Of a stretch of 64,000 nt of DNA, positions 46,124-56,500 are shown piece after piece. The first letter of the stretch is position 1. Every line of letters begins with the position of its first letter. The notes beneath the pieces were generated by a model that saw only the letters and a list, made by a program, of their open reading frames with translations, made no database searches and was not told the DNA's origin. Where the stretch lies: positions 2,728,001 through 2,792,000 of the forward strand of contig NZ_CP089096.1 of assembly GCF_021172165.1 (NCBI RefSeq). Direction: 5' to 3'. The position numbers and the translations under genes are program-made. The DNA is from Flavobacterium channae (GTDB lineage Bacteria; Bacteroidota; Bacteroidia; Flavobacteriales; Flavobacteriaceae).

Positions 46124-47287
46124 TTAAACAACAATGTTTTCAAATAATTTTTCAAAAGATTGCACATACTGTTCAACCGAAAACTGATGGATTACTCTAT
46201 GAAAACCATTTTGACCCATTTGTGTTCTCAATTCTTGATTTTGTAGTAATTTTTCAAGAGCGAAAATCAATTCTTGTTGGTTATTTGGTTGAACTAAAAA
46301 GCCTGTTTTATTGTCTTCAACTATTTCAGATAATCCACCATGATTAGAGGCAACAACCGGTTTTTGAGCCAACATAGCTTCAATGGCAACCATACCAAAA
46401 GGCTCTGGTTCTGTTGAAGGAACAACAGCTATATCAATTGATTGCCATATCTTTTGAATTTCATTTTGAAAAGGCAAAATCAATACATTATTTTCTAATT
46501 GATATTCCGCTATTTTTTTTTCTAAATCTTCTTGAAAGTTTTCTTGATTTGGTGGAGGTGCACCAACGAATACTAACTTAATGTCTGTTCTGCTTTTAAT
46601 TAATTTTTGAAAAGCTTCTAACAAAATCATTTGGCCTTTCCATCTACTTATCCTTCCTACTAAAGCAATTACAATTTCATCGGAATTTAGCTTGAATTTA
46701 TTGGTTCTTATATCTAAAACATCATTGTGATTAATTTCCAAAGAATTCGTTTCTATTCCGTTCCAAATTACTATTCCTTTTTTGGAAATATTTTCATTAG
46801 CTTCCCAAAATGTCTGAGTTGCTTTTGAATTATACACAATAAAATTATTGCACTTTAAACTTAATAAAGCTATGAAACCTTTTTTAAACAAAGTGGGTTT
46901 CTCAATAATTTCATGCACATGCCATAAATGTTGGATGTTGTTTTTCCAAGCATACATAATACCTAATAAAACAGCTAATGTGTTAGAATAAATAAGATCA
47001 AATTGATGCTTTTTATGTAGCTCATTTATTATTTTAAACGCTTTTTTAATATCGCCAAAAAATCCTAAAATGTTCTTAGGTGTAAATAATTTTCTATATA
47101 ATTTTAATACTGGAGCAATTACTACTTCAATTTTTTCGGATTCCAATGCTTCTTTCAAAGGACCATCGAAAGGTAAAATTACAATAGGCTTAAATTTAGT
47201 TTTATCTAAATTTTTCAACAACAATAATAATGTTTTGTCTGAACCATAAAGTTCTGCCGATTGATGAATAAAAAGAATTTTTTTCAT
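46124..47287 (-). CDS. Glycosyltransferase family 4
   Basis: GT-B transferase of 387 residues. N-terminal ILFIHQSAELYGSDKTLLLL, middle LVGRISRWKGQMILLEAF, and the C-terminal PSTEPEPFGMVAIEAMLAQK acid pair typical of GT4. Overlaps the next upstream polymerase-like gene by one base. Sugar unknown. Confidence 0.9.
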   Translation of the reverse strand: MKKILFIHQSAELYGSDKTLLLLLKNLDKTKFKPIVILPFDGPLKEALESEKIEVVIAPVLKLYRKLFTPKNILGFFGDIKKAFKIINELHKKHQFDLIYSNTLAVLLGIMYAWKNNIQHLWHVHEIIEKPTLFKKGFIALLSLKCNNFIVYNSKATQTFWEANENISKKGIVIWNGIETNSLEINHNDVLDIRTNKFKLNSDEIVIALVGRISRWKGQMILLEAFQKLIKSRTDIKLVFVGAPPPNQENFQEDLEKKIAEYQLENNVLILPFQNEIQKIWQSIDIAVVPSTEPEPFGMVAIEAMLAQKPVVASNHGGLSEIVEDNKTGFLVQPNNQQELIFALEKLLQNQELRTQMGQNGFHRVIHQFSVEQYVQSFEKLFENIVV

Positions 47288-48513
47288 TAATAAGTAATTT
47301 TTCTCAAATGGTTTTTATAAGAAAATAAAAATCCAATTAATAATGATTTAGAATCTAATAAGTTATAAAAACCCATAAAAACCCAATAAGAAATAATGAG
47401 AAATAAACCTGTTCCAATAAATAATAAATTTATGTTGTGATCTAAATCGTTTACACTTGATTGTTTTCTAAAAAAATAAAAAATAGAGCCAAAAAGTAAT
47501 AATAATCCAGGGATTCCGGCTTTTAGATAAACCGTCATATAACCATTATGCAATATAGAAATATGTCTTAAATCCATATCGCCTAATCTAACTTTTTGTT
47601 TTAAATCAACTTGCGAACCAATTCCTTCACCTAAAATATAAGAGTCATTATAGGTTAATTGTTCTATAGTTCGAACATTTTCATAAGAACGGTAATGGTC
47701 ATGAAAATCTTTCCAATCATTTCTGTTAATTTTAGTTGCAAAAGCTTCTAAGGGAATTAATTTTATTTTGTATAGAAATTCATTAACGCTATCTCCATTT
47801 CGCTTAGGGTTATACAAATAAATAGCTGTATAAGATAATACTGAAGCTATTATAAGAGTTCCAATGATGGTTAATGATTTTTTATTAAGTATCAACCAAC
47901 CTTTCATCGCCATGAATAATATTACCAGCTGAATAAAATTTGTTCGTGCTAAATAAAAAAAGGTTGAAAGCCCCATAATGATAAAAAACAATCTGTATCT
48001 TTTAGTAGACAAATCAACTTGAAACTTCTTATGAAATAATAAAATAATAAAAGTGTAAATTTCGTAATCATTAAAATAGCCACCATATTCTCTAATGCTT
48101 GCCACACTTTTTGCTCCTTGAAAAACAATTCCATAACCAACTAAAGCTAAATGAATTATAGCCATAGCTAACCCAGAATATAATAAAAACTTAAAAGGAT
48201 TTTTAATTTGACTATTAAAAAATTGATACCCAATAAAAAGCCCTAAAATTGGTTTTAATAAATAGGTTATATCTCTAATTACAAAATATAAACGGTATTG
48301 ATAAAAAACCCCAACTATAAAAGCTAATATAAAAATGAAAATAAAATACGATACATATCGTAAAAAGGATGCGGAATATGATTTTTTAAATGTTAAGACT
48401 AAAGCTAATAGCCAAGAAATAAATGATAATTCGTAATTATTAAAAAAAGGAATAACTACACAAAAAGTAAAGAACAATTGATAAAAAAACTCTTTATTTA
48501 AAGATAATTTCAT
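47287..48513 (-). CDS. O-antigen polymerase-like membrane protein 2
   Basis: A 408-residue protein with about ten membrane helices and an extracytoplasmic loop (about 250-330) carrying YILGEGIGSQVDLK and SILHNGYMTVYLKAGIPGLL; the HNGY-type motif with a following hydrophobic helix resembles Wzy. It differs in sequence from the other polymerase-like protein of the locus (43670-45016). One of the two is probably the polymerase and the other a ligase or a second polymerase. Confidence 0.8.
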   Translation of the reverse strand: MKLSLNKEFFYQLFFTFCVVIPFFNNYELSFISWLLALVLTFKKSYSASFLRYVSYFIFIFILAFIVGVFYQYRLYFVIRDITYLLKPILGLFIGYQFFNSQIKNPFKFLLYSGLAMAIIHLALVGYGIVFQGAKSVASIREYGGYFNDYEIYTFIILLFHKKFQVDLSTKRYRLFFIIMGLSTFFYLARTNFIQLVILFMAMKGWLILNKKSLTIIGTLIIASVLSYTAIYLYNPKRNGDSVNEFLYKIKLIPLEAFATKINRNDWKDFHDHYRSYENVRTIEQLTYNDSYILGEGIGSQVDLKQKVRLGDMDLRHISILHNGYMTVYLKAGIPGLLLLFGSIFYFFRKQSSVNDLDHNINLLFIGTGLFLIISYWVFMGFYNLLDSKSLLIGFLFSYKNHLRKITY

Positions 48514-49190
48514 TGAGTTATTGTTTTTATAATTTTGGCTGGCACACCGCCAATTACTGTATTATCAGGAAACTCGCCATTTACTACAGCTCCAGCTGCA
48601 ATCACACAATTATTTCCGATTTTTGAACCATCTAAAAAAGTAACTTTGGCGCCAATCCAAACATTGTTTCCAATCAAGATACCTTTTGATGTAACACCTT
48701 GTTCTCTTATCAATTTTGAAGGGTCTTGAAAAACATGATTTTCTGAATGAAAACTAATATATGATCCTGCAATAACATCACTGCCAATTTGGATACCACC
48801 TGCCGCACCAAACTCGGTAAACTTCCCAAAAGCGGAATTGTTTCCAATAGTAATTCCTTCGCCATATTTAGAAAAATGACTGGTGCAAGAAATCCATGAG
48901 TAAGCACCTATTTTTACATTATTGCCAAATGATAATTTATTTTTGGAATATCCATCTATACTAACGTTGTTTTCTATTGTGATATTGCTTCCAAAAATAA
49001 TATTACGTTTATTCGAAATTTTACAATTTTTTCCTAAAAAAATCTTTTTATACAACCAAAAATATCCTCTACACACCATTATTAATCTAGAAAACATACT
49101 TGACATGAATAAACTAGATGGAATATTGGGATCGATTTTATAGTTTTTTCCTGCTCTATTAAGTGATTTTTGAAATATTAACTTAATCAT
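48510..49190 (-). CDS. Hexapeptide-repeat O-acetyltransferase
   Basis: Left-handed beta-helix acyltransferase of 226 residues. Imperfect hexapeptides run from about 65 to 205 (for example VSIDGYSKN, GNNVWIGAKVTFLDGSKIGNN), ending in the usual GAVVNGEFPDNTVIGGVPAKIIK in pieces. An N-terminal 45-residue extension is hydrophobic around LFMSSMFSRLIMVCRGYFWL, perhaps for membrane association. It probably O-acetylates a sugar of the glycan. Overlaps its neighbours by a few bases on both sides. Confidence 0.85.
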   Translation of the reverse strand: MIKLIFQKSLNRAGKNYKIDPNIPSSLFMSSMFSRLIMVCRGYFWLYKKIFLGKNCKISNKRNIIFGSNITIENNVSIDGYSKNKLSFGNNVKIGAYSWISCTSHFSKYGEGITIGNNSAFGKFTEFGAAGGIQIGSDVIAGSYISFHSENHVFQDPSKLIREQGVTSKGILIGNNVWIGAKVTFLDGSKIGNNCVIAAGAVVNGEFPDNTVIGGVPAKIIKTITQ

Positions 49191-50442
49191 GAAATTTGTT
49201 GTTTTTCTTTAATTGGTAAATATAAAAAATTATAACCATTAAATCTGTTGCAATTAAAGAATAAAAAACGCCATAAACTTTAAATAAGGGAAGTAAAAAT
49301 ACGATAGCCAATAAGTTAATTGCCACCATAATTGACGTCAATCGGACATAAAATTTTTTATAATTTAAAGCTAGTATTAATTGTTTTAAAGGAACCGAAA
49401 TGGCTAAGATTAAGGGAATAAATACAGCTACTTCCAGCAAATTACTTAAAACATATCTGTTGGTTGGATTAAAATAAGCTACAATTTCGTATGAGAAAAG
49501 ATGAAAAAGTGCCATGCTTATTAAAACAAAAACAAAATTTACACCATTATAAATTATCCAATTTTTTAATCCTCTTTTAAAATCTGTTTCTATTAAATAA
49601 CAAACTCTAGGGAAAACATAATTAAAAAATAGAAAGATATATGTTTTGAATATTACAATAATTTGTTCTACTATTCTATATTGACCTGCCATTAAATTAT
49701 TTCCAAAATAACTAATTAAAACAACTGGTGCATATAATTGTAATGAGACGAAAATTTGAGATGAAAACATAGAGAAGTCATTTCTGATATGTTTAAAAAC
49801 TTCTTCTTTATTTACCATTAAAAAAGAGAATCGATGTTTTTTAATAATCCAAATAAGGATTAAAAAGTTTGAGAAAATCATTCCTAAACCCCACCATAAA
49901 TTGACGTATATATAATCTGTTTCTTTTTTTATAGTAAAGAATATCCCTAATAAATATATTCCTTTTGATATAATATTAACTAATGTAATCCATTTTACAT
50001 TTTCAACTCCTTGTAAGAACCATGTGGGATTAAGAAATTGCCCTATTAATACCGAAAGTCCTAAGGTAAACATTATTTTTTCGGATTTGAAATAAGGAAA
50101 TGTAAAAAAAATAAAAGTGGCAAAAGTTAAAACAATCAATAAAATAATCCCTTTTACAGCATATGTAGTTGTAAAAATTTTATTTAATACTTCTGGATTA
50201 TCTCTGTTTACAGAAACTTCTCTAACTCCAATAATGTCAGAACCAAAATCGATAAATACAATTAAGAAAAAAGCAATCGCCATTCCTACAGCTGTTTTTC
50301 CAAAATTTTCTTCACCACAAACTGATACAATATAGGGAACAACCAATAGAGGAGTAACCAAATTGAAAAGTTGACCAAAACCATAAATACTAAGTTTATG
50401 AAATTGCGGATGGAATAGTATTTTATTGAAGATTTTTAGCAT
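49183..50442 (-). CDS. wzx: Oligosaccharide flippase (Wzx type)
   Basis: A 419-residue MOP-superfamily exporter with about twelve helices. It moves the lipid-linked repeat unit across the inner membrane. Typical are FGQLFNLVTPLLVVPYIVSV at the start, GEENFGKTAVGMA, and the short cytoplasmic loops between helix pairs. One flippase in the visible part of the locus fits a single glycan. Confidence 0.88.
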   Translation of the reverse strand: MLKIFNKILFHPQFHKLSIYGFGQLFNLVTPLLVVPYIVSVCGEENFGKTAVGMAIAFFLIVFIDFGSDIIGVREVSVNRDNPEVLNKIFTTTYAVKGIILLIVLTFATFIFFTFPYFKSEKIMFTLGLSVLIGQFLNPTWFLQGVENVKWITLVNIISKGIYLLGIFFTIKKETDYIYVNLWWGLGMIFSNFLILIWIIKKHRFSFLMVNKEEVFKHIRNDFSMFSSQIFVSLQLYAPVVLISYFGNNLMAGQYRIVEQIIVIFKTYIFLFFNYVFPRVCYLIETDFKRGLKNWIIYNGVNFVFVLISMALFHLFSYEIVAYFNPTNRYVLSNLLEVAVFIPLILAISVPLKQLILALNYKKFYVRLTSIMVAINLLAIVFLLPLFKVYGVFYSLIATDLMVIIFYIYQLKKNNKFHD

Positions 50443-50958
50443 TTACTTTTCAGTATACAATTGGCTTAGTTTTTTATATAATTTATCGCCTTTAGGATAT
50501 AGTGATGGACCTGTTTCTTGATCAGGTTCTTTTCTTTTTAAACTTCCAACTAATTTATCAATTACAGTATTTGATTCATCTACCCTAAATAAAAAATATA
50601 CTTCTTCTCCTTTAGCTGTAATTTTTTCATTTTTATAAAAAAAAGCTATTTCATTTAATATGATTTCGGGTTGTTTTTTATTACGCCCCAAATCTATTCT
50701 AATTTGTTTCGGTTGAATTGTATCTGGAAAAGTAAAACTAATGGTTTGATTTTTTTTACTTCCCTTAACATTTATCCAATAGGATTGTTTTTCATTAAAT
50801 TCAACTGAAGAATTATTTGAATAAAAAACATGGATTGAATCATTCTCTCTCACGACAATATCAAAATCCATCTTTAATGAATCTGTTTTTGAGTTTTTTT
50901 CACAACAAGTAAAAAAAACACAAAGCATTAAAATGCTCATAATTTTATAAAAATTCAT
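50443..50958 (-). CDS. Lipoprotein in polysaccharide locus, beta-sandwich type
   Basis: A 171-residue lipoprotein; lipobox Cys in CVFFTCCEKN (about residues 18-19). The mature part reads IVVRENDSIHVFYSN, ISFTFPDTIQPKQIRIDLGR and PEIILNEIAFFYKNEKI, a strand pattern seen in carbohydrate-binding-like modules attached to some large surface-glycan membrane proteins. Directly upstream of the flippase with no gap. Unknown function; could bind or measure the nascent glycan. Confidence 0.6.
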   Translation of the reverse strand: MNFYKIMSILMLCVFFTCCEKNSKTDSLKMDFDIVVRENDSIHVFYSNNSSVEFNEKQSYWINVKGSKKNQTISFTFPDTIQPKQIRIDLGRNKKQPEIILNEIAFFYKNEKITAKGEEVYFLFRVDESNTVIDKLVGSLKRKEPDQETGPSLYPKGDKLYKKLSQLYTEK

Positions 50959-50980
50959 AATATGTTTTTTATATAAAAAT

Positions 50981-51012
50981 AAAAAATCCGACTAAATTAA
51001 TCGGATTTTTTA
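50981..51012. terminator. Terminator inside the polysaccharide locus
   Basis: AAAAAATCCGA, loop of nine bases, TCGGATTTTTT with T runs on both strands. It would end the transcript coming from 51033 on the minus strand, so the genes to its left need read-through or a second promoter. Confidence 0.75.
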
Positions 51013-51032
51013 TTTAATAAATATACTTAAAA

Positions 51033-51416
51033 TTATTTAATTGTAATTTCATTTGGATATTCAATTGCTGCTTGATAAGCTGTTGGCTTATCTGCTAACA
51101 TTATGTGAATATAATTGTCTTGTTTTTCATACCCTATATAAGGCACTATTTCACCGCTAGGTAATTGTAACTGTGTACCTTTAGAAATTAATTCAAATTT
51201 TGCTTCAGAAAAATCAACTAACAACATGTTGAAAGTTAATCCTACTCCATTTTTCCAATTGTCATCAGAATAATTTGCTAATTGAATTGATGTAACTGCT
51301 GGTGCAACATTCTCGGTAGATGTTTCTTGTGTTGCTTTTTCTTCAACTTCACTTTTTTGCTTACAAGAAAAAACTAGTGACAAAGCAAACAAACCAATTA
51401 ATACTCTTATTTTCAT
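51033..51416 (-). CDS. Small lipoprotein, stand-alone version of the giant protein's C-terminal domain
   Basis: A 127-residue lipoprotein with lipobox Cys18 (LVFSCKQK). After an acidic Glu/Thr-rich linker, residues about 45-127 form one domain: DDNWKNGVGLTFNMLLVDFS, then LQLPSGEIVPYIGYEKQDNY and IEYPNEITIK. The end of the 1201-residue membrane protein at 53525 has the matching series DENWINGCSLQYNMVLFDYS, RLSNGSVLNIKGF and GYPNPIEFIK. It is followed by a terminator. Function unknown; a surface-glycan binding module is one possibility. Confidence 0.72.
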   Translation of the reverse strand: MKIRVLIGLFALSLVFSCKQKSEVEEKATQETSTENVAPAVTSIQLANYSDDNWKNGVGLTFNMLLVDFSEAKFELISKGTQLQLPSGEIVPYIGYEKQDNYIHIMLADKPTAYQAAIEYPNEITIK

Positions 51417-51468
51417 TGTTTTTCAATATTTTTTTACAATGCGAAATTATAAAATTTTTTTACACAAA

Positions 51469-52389
51469 TTAGATTTTTTCAATATTTTCTTGAATGTATG
51501 ATTTTTTCTTAAAAACTAATTCCAAAATTAAAGATAAATACTTGATAATTATTGCACTTAAAAAGAAAAAACCCGAGAAACCTCCTGACAACAATAGCAT
51601 AATTGTTGTCCATCCTTCAATTGGTTTATCTTTACCAAAATATATAAAGACAGTGTAAATAATTATGCTTAGTGTACAAAACAATAATAATAATGAAATA
51701 CTAACTGAAATTGTGAACGCCAAATTCGTATAAATAATCAAAGAATCTATTGCTGTTTTGTTTCTTAAATAACTTTTTTCAGTTATTCTTTTTTTATTAT
51801 TTATTTTTTGATACTCTAGAGTGTTAATTTTTAATCCACTATTAATATACATTGCCTTTCTGTATGGTATATTAACACTAATAGAAAAAGCTCTGTTTAT
51901 TGCTCTTCTAGATAAAATTCTAAAACGATCTGTTCGGAGTTTGTATTTTGATTTTGAGAAAAAATTATAAGTAGAATAGAAAATTTTTGAAGAAAATTTT
52001 TCGTTACTATTTGGTGAAACCGATACAATATCAAATCCTTCCAATATTTTTCGAAAAGATTGTTCAATTAATTTAATATCGTAATCAATTACTACACTAT
52101 CAAACTCATACACGAAATCTCCAGTGGAAAAATCTAAACCTGCATTCATAGACAACTCGACACCTTGATGAAAACTCATTTGAATAACTGAAACTTGAAA
52201 TGGTTTTAAAAATTCAGCCGATTTAATTTTTTGAACAGAATTATCGTTAGAACAATCATTCACAATTATTAATTCAAATTGTTCAAATAACAAATCTGCT
52301 TGTTGTGTAATTTGAAATAAAAAATCCAGAATATTGTTTTCATTGTTATATAAATAAACGATTACTGATATTAATTTTTTTTCTTTCAT
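51469..52389 (-). CDS. Glycosyltransferase family 2, polyprenyl-phosphate type
   Basis: A 306-residue GT-A enzyme with two C-terminal membrane helices (about 232-257 and 268-292), the layout of bactoprenol or dolichol phosphate glycosyltransferases. VIVYLYNNENNILDFL and LIIVNDCSNDNSVQ are the nucleotide region; YEFDSVVIDYD replaces the usual DxD with DSV, so metal binding may differ. It may charge undecaprenyl phosphate with a sugar that the large membrane protein or the GT39-like enzyme then uses. Confidence 0.82.
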   Translation of the reverse strand: MKEKKLISVIVYLYNNENNILDFLFQITQQADLLFEQFELIIVNDCSNDNSVQKIKSAEFLKPFQVSVIQMSFHQGVELSMNAGLDFSTGDFVYEFDSVVIDYDIKLIEQSFRKILEGFDIVSVSPNSNEKFSSKIFYSTYNFFSKSKYKLRTDRFRILSRRAINRAFSISVNIPYRKAMYINSGLKINTLEYQKINNKKRITEKSYLRNKTAIDSLIIYTNLAFTISVSISLLLLFCTLSIIIYTVFIYFGKDKPIEGWTTIMLLLSGGFSGFFFLSAIIIKYLSLILELVFKKKSYIQENIEKI

Positions 52390-52390
52390 T

Positions 52391-53521
52391 TTATTCTTTA
52401 TTAGATAAAATAAGGTCTAAATCATAAACTGTATTAATTTTTCCTGACAAAACAGATACTAATTTAGGTTTTTTTGTGAACTCTTTTATAACTGTTGGTC
52501 TTGAATCATCAATTTCAGATTCTTGTAAAATGGGTTTGATAGAGAATAAAGATTCTACATATTCAATAGTAATATCATCATTCAAATATTTTTTTGCTAG
52601 CGCCAACATATAAGGCCAAGAGGTCTTAGGCTTTGCAACACAAATATTACAATTACCTAATTTACTACTACTACATGTTTTATTGCTTAGTTTTTGACAA
52701 TCAAATTCTGGCAAAAAGGAATAAGATGTTTTATGTGGTGTATAATTTACAGCTGTTAAAGAATGATAACCAGTTTGTCCAAAAGGCATTAATGAAAAAA
52801 ATGGGCCATCCATCATTGTAACACCAATATTTTTTAAATTATCACTAACCTTACAAAGTATAACCTCACAAAGTTCATATTTAATTTTTAAAGGTTCTTC
52901 GTTAAAAAGTTGTAATACTTGATTTACAGACGCATAAGTTGTATTTAAAACAAAATCCGACGCATATTGTTTGTCATGATTTGTTGTAAGTTGATAAAAT
53001 TCTGCATCTTTTTGAACATGTGTAATATGAGTATTATATTGAATTTCTACATTATTATACTTATCTAATTGATCTAAAAAATATTTTTTTAAAATCATGG
53101 CATCATAAGTACATTCTTTAGATAAATATGCCCCTTCACAAAATTCTTCTTTAAAATATTCATCAATATTTATGGGTTTACATAAAATATCTGTATCGGC
53201 ACAAAATTTTTTAAATTGGGTTGCATTTGTCCATGAAAAATTCTTAGAAATGGCATAAATTTTATCAAAGGTGTTATGTATACAAAAGTTGTAATCCTCA
53301 ATAAATCTGTCGTAATAGTCTGCTGATTTTTTTGCTGTTGTATAAGACCTCGGATAATGGTATCCCATATGAACACGAGCTTGATTGATATATGTAGCTC
53401 TCGAAAATGCTTCTTCATCATGTTCAAAAACAAGTACATTTTCACCTCTCTTTGCACAAAATAGAGCTGCATAAAGACCGTACAAGCCTGCACCAATTAT
53501 TATTTTATCAAATTTTTGCAT
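52391..53521 (-). CDS. FAD-dependent oxidoreductase (DAO family) of polysaccharide locus
   Basis: A 376-residue flavoprotein. DKIIIGAGLYGLYAALFCA is the N-terminal FAD-binding fold and VFEHDEEAF the second-strand acidic residue. The family resembles amino-acid and 2-hydroxyacid oxidases, but the substrate is unknown. A Cys cluster near 285-300 (KTCSSSKLGNCNIC) is unusual and could hold a metal or cluster. It sits tightly between a GT2 gene and the giant membrane protein (gaps of one to three bases). A role in oxidising a sugar of the glycan is inferred from position only. Confidence 0.8.
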   Translation of the reverse strand: MQKFDKIIIGAGLYGLYAALFCAKRGENVLVFEHDEEAFSRATYINQARVHMGYHYPRSYTTAKKSADYYDRFIEDYNFCIHNTFDKIYAISKNFSWTNATQFKKFCADTDILCKPINIDEYFKEEFCEGAYLSKECTYDAMILKKYFLDQLDKYNNVEIQYNTHITHVQKDAEFYQLTTNHDKQYASDFVLNTTYASVNQVLQLFNEEPLKIKYELCEVILCKVSDNLKNIGVTMMDGPFFSLMPFGQTGYHSLTAVNYTPHKTSYSFLPEFDCQKLSNKTCSSSKLGNCNICVAKPKTSWPYMLALAKKYLNDDITIEYVESLFSIKPILQESEIDDSRPTVIKEFTKKPKLVSVLSGKINTVYDLDLILSNKE

Positions 53522-53524
53522 ACA

Positions 53525-56500
53525 TTATTTAATGAATTCAATTGGATTTGGATAACCAATTAAAGAAATGTAATCAGGTATTTTTTCACTGATTGTTACA
53601 TTAATATAATTGCCTGAAACATAAAAACCTTTAATGTTTAAAACTGAGCCATTTGAAAGTCTTATTTTTTTAAACTCTTTCAATAATTTTTCTCTTTTAG
53701 GCGAATAGTCAAACAACACCATATTATATTGCAAGCTACAACCATTTATCCAGTTTTCATCATTTAAATTTGTTAAAGTAATTCCATTTCCTTTAAATGT
53801 TTTTTGTTGAGAACCATCAGATGAAATAAGTGAAAATTTTGAAATTTTCATTACTTTTTCCGCTCTAAAATTAATTTTTGGCGCATTTGTATTCCACCAA
53901 TAATAACTATTACTAATTCGTATTGCATAACTATGTTTTCCTGGCACTATACTAAATGCATAGCTAGCTTTTACATTATCATCAGAAATTATTTCTATTA
54001 TTCCATTAGAGTCTCCATCAGATTCTAATTCTAAATACGCAAAACAACCTTGTGAAGAAGAGTTAAGTTGGTTAGAATTAATACTCGCAAAAGTTTCTTC
54101 TTCAATTTCTTTTAATGGCTTAACTTTTTCAAAGGCAATTTCTTCTGATTCTTCTGCCCAAATTTTAGGTACAAATCCAATAAAATAATCAATTTTTTCT
54201 GGGTTTTTTATTTCGGATTGTGAACCATTTGTAATATTAAATTGCTTTAATACAATTCCCGATGTGTTCACCGCGACCATAATTTCTACAGGTGTTTTGG
54301 GTAAATCTAAATTAATTTTCGTGTCTTCCAAGCTTGTTATTGGAAACTCTTTTACATAGTTTTCCGAAAAAGATTCTTCTGGAGTTAATTTATAATAGAT
54401 TCTTATATTTCCTTGTGAAAAAGATTGTATTGAAAATCCAAGTTTACATGGTAAATTGGTTTCTTTTAATAAATTTTGTTTTCTTAAATAATCCATCAAT
54501 CCTATAAAGTGAGAACTAGCTCCAATTGCATTAATTGTAATACTTTTATCAGGATTTAAACCTACTTGAAGATTGTTTTTTGATATGGCATCAGTATTAA
54601 AGAATGTAAAATCTGAAAAACTTGATTTATTTTCTAAAAACCCTGCTTTCTTAATTTTAGCTATATACTCACTTTCCTTTTCTTTAAGAACATAAATATC
54701 AAAAGTTGCCATTCTGTAAAGAGGAGTATAATTTTTGTAGATATACTCACTCATTTTATAGTATTTAAAATCAGTATAAACCTCATCTATAGCATGCCAA
54801 ATTATACCTTTTATTGGCATTAGAACAATAGGAATTTTAGCTTCTTTAATTCTTTCTATTTCAATTTCTTGTGCTTTGTCACCATTTATCATTAAAGGAG
54901 TTTGATTAACATAAGATGGATTTTTTCTTGCTGTTAAAGCATGATAAAAGTTTTTAGATGAAAAATCATAGTAAGTTTCACTAGGTTTTAAAACTACATT
55001 TAAGAATTTCTTAAACATTGTAATTTCACTTTGATCAAAAGCCACTCTAACTCTTGATTTATTAAAACTTTGTGCTTCTAAAAATTTTTCTTGAAAAGAA
55101 TAAGAATTAATTACGTCTTTGAAAATGGTTGTATTTCTATCTTTAAAATCGGTTTTAGCTGAATTAAGAATTAAAAATGAAATGAAAAAAATTGTTAACA
55201 CAACAATCATTTTATTTTTCCTATTAAAGAAAAATGCCAACATTATTAGCGCAAGTGGTATAGTGCTTGTTATTTTTCTAATATTCGCATACTCAAAATT
55301 ATGTCTTACTATTCCTCTTTGTGCATTAAAAAAGAAAAATAATGCAAAAAATACGAAAAAAGCTAAAGCATAAAAAACATGTTTCTTTTTAAAATGATTA
55401 TAGTATTTCTCATTGTTAAAAACATATTTAAATACAACTGATATAAAAGAAATTGCTATAATTACAGGAAATATATAATAGCCTACTCTAAATAAAAAAT
55501 GACTAGTGTCTCCCATTCGAGTTACTCCCCAGTTTTGATCTGATTTTGCGGCAAATAAAAATTCTTGTAATCTAAAAAATGGATTTATACCTTTTATTAA
55601 ACATAAAATCACAAAAATTAACATCAAAACTATTCCAACAAAAGCTCCTGATTTTAATATTGGTCTTACCGAAATTGTATTGTATTTTATTTTGTCTAAG
55701 ATTATATAAGTTATTAAACTAGCTAAAACCGCCGCGTAACCAATGTCTAACTTATATAAACATAAAAATATTGCTACTATCCAATAAACATAAAAATTTC
55801 TAGTGGTTTTGTTTTCAATTAATTTGAGAACTGTTAAAATTAACAAACTTGATAAAGTGAATTCATTAATAACACCCGTAAAAATAGGTAAGCAAAATAC
55901 CAAAACAAAACTGTTAAAGCTTCCTATAATTTTTTTGAAAACAAAAAACAGAACTAAAATTTCTATTGCAAAAAAATAACTATGGTAAAGCATTACGGCT
56001 GATGGTTCATAACCATTTACAAAACCATATATAAAAGCAAAAAATTGATAATGCATCATATGAGCATCAAAATTTTCTATAATAGGAATACTTCCATATC
56101 TAAAAAAATGATCTATAGATAAACCATGATTTGCTGTTTCAAAAAATTCATTTTCTGGGCTAACCATTCTCCATGGCTGAGTCATAATTAATAATAACCC
56201 TATTATTAATATTGGCAAAAAATAATTGTCAAAATACGATTTTGATAATTTCTGTTCTCTATATCGTTGTAATAAAAAGTAAAAAACGATAAATGAAATG
56301 ATAAGTAAAAAAGTAAAAAGATAAAAAGGTTTATTAAAAACATATCCAAATCTTAAATTAACCACATTCCCGAACTCTAATAAAAACGACAATACTATTG
56401 GAACACTTACTAAAGCAATTGAAGCTTTAAAAAGAATATTTGGATTTGAGTTGTTTTTCCTAGCTATAAAATGAAAAACGAATGTAAATGGAAGTAAAAA

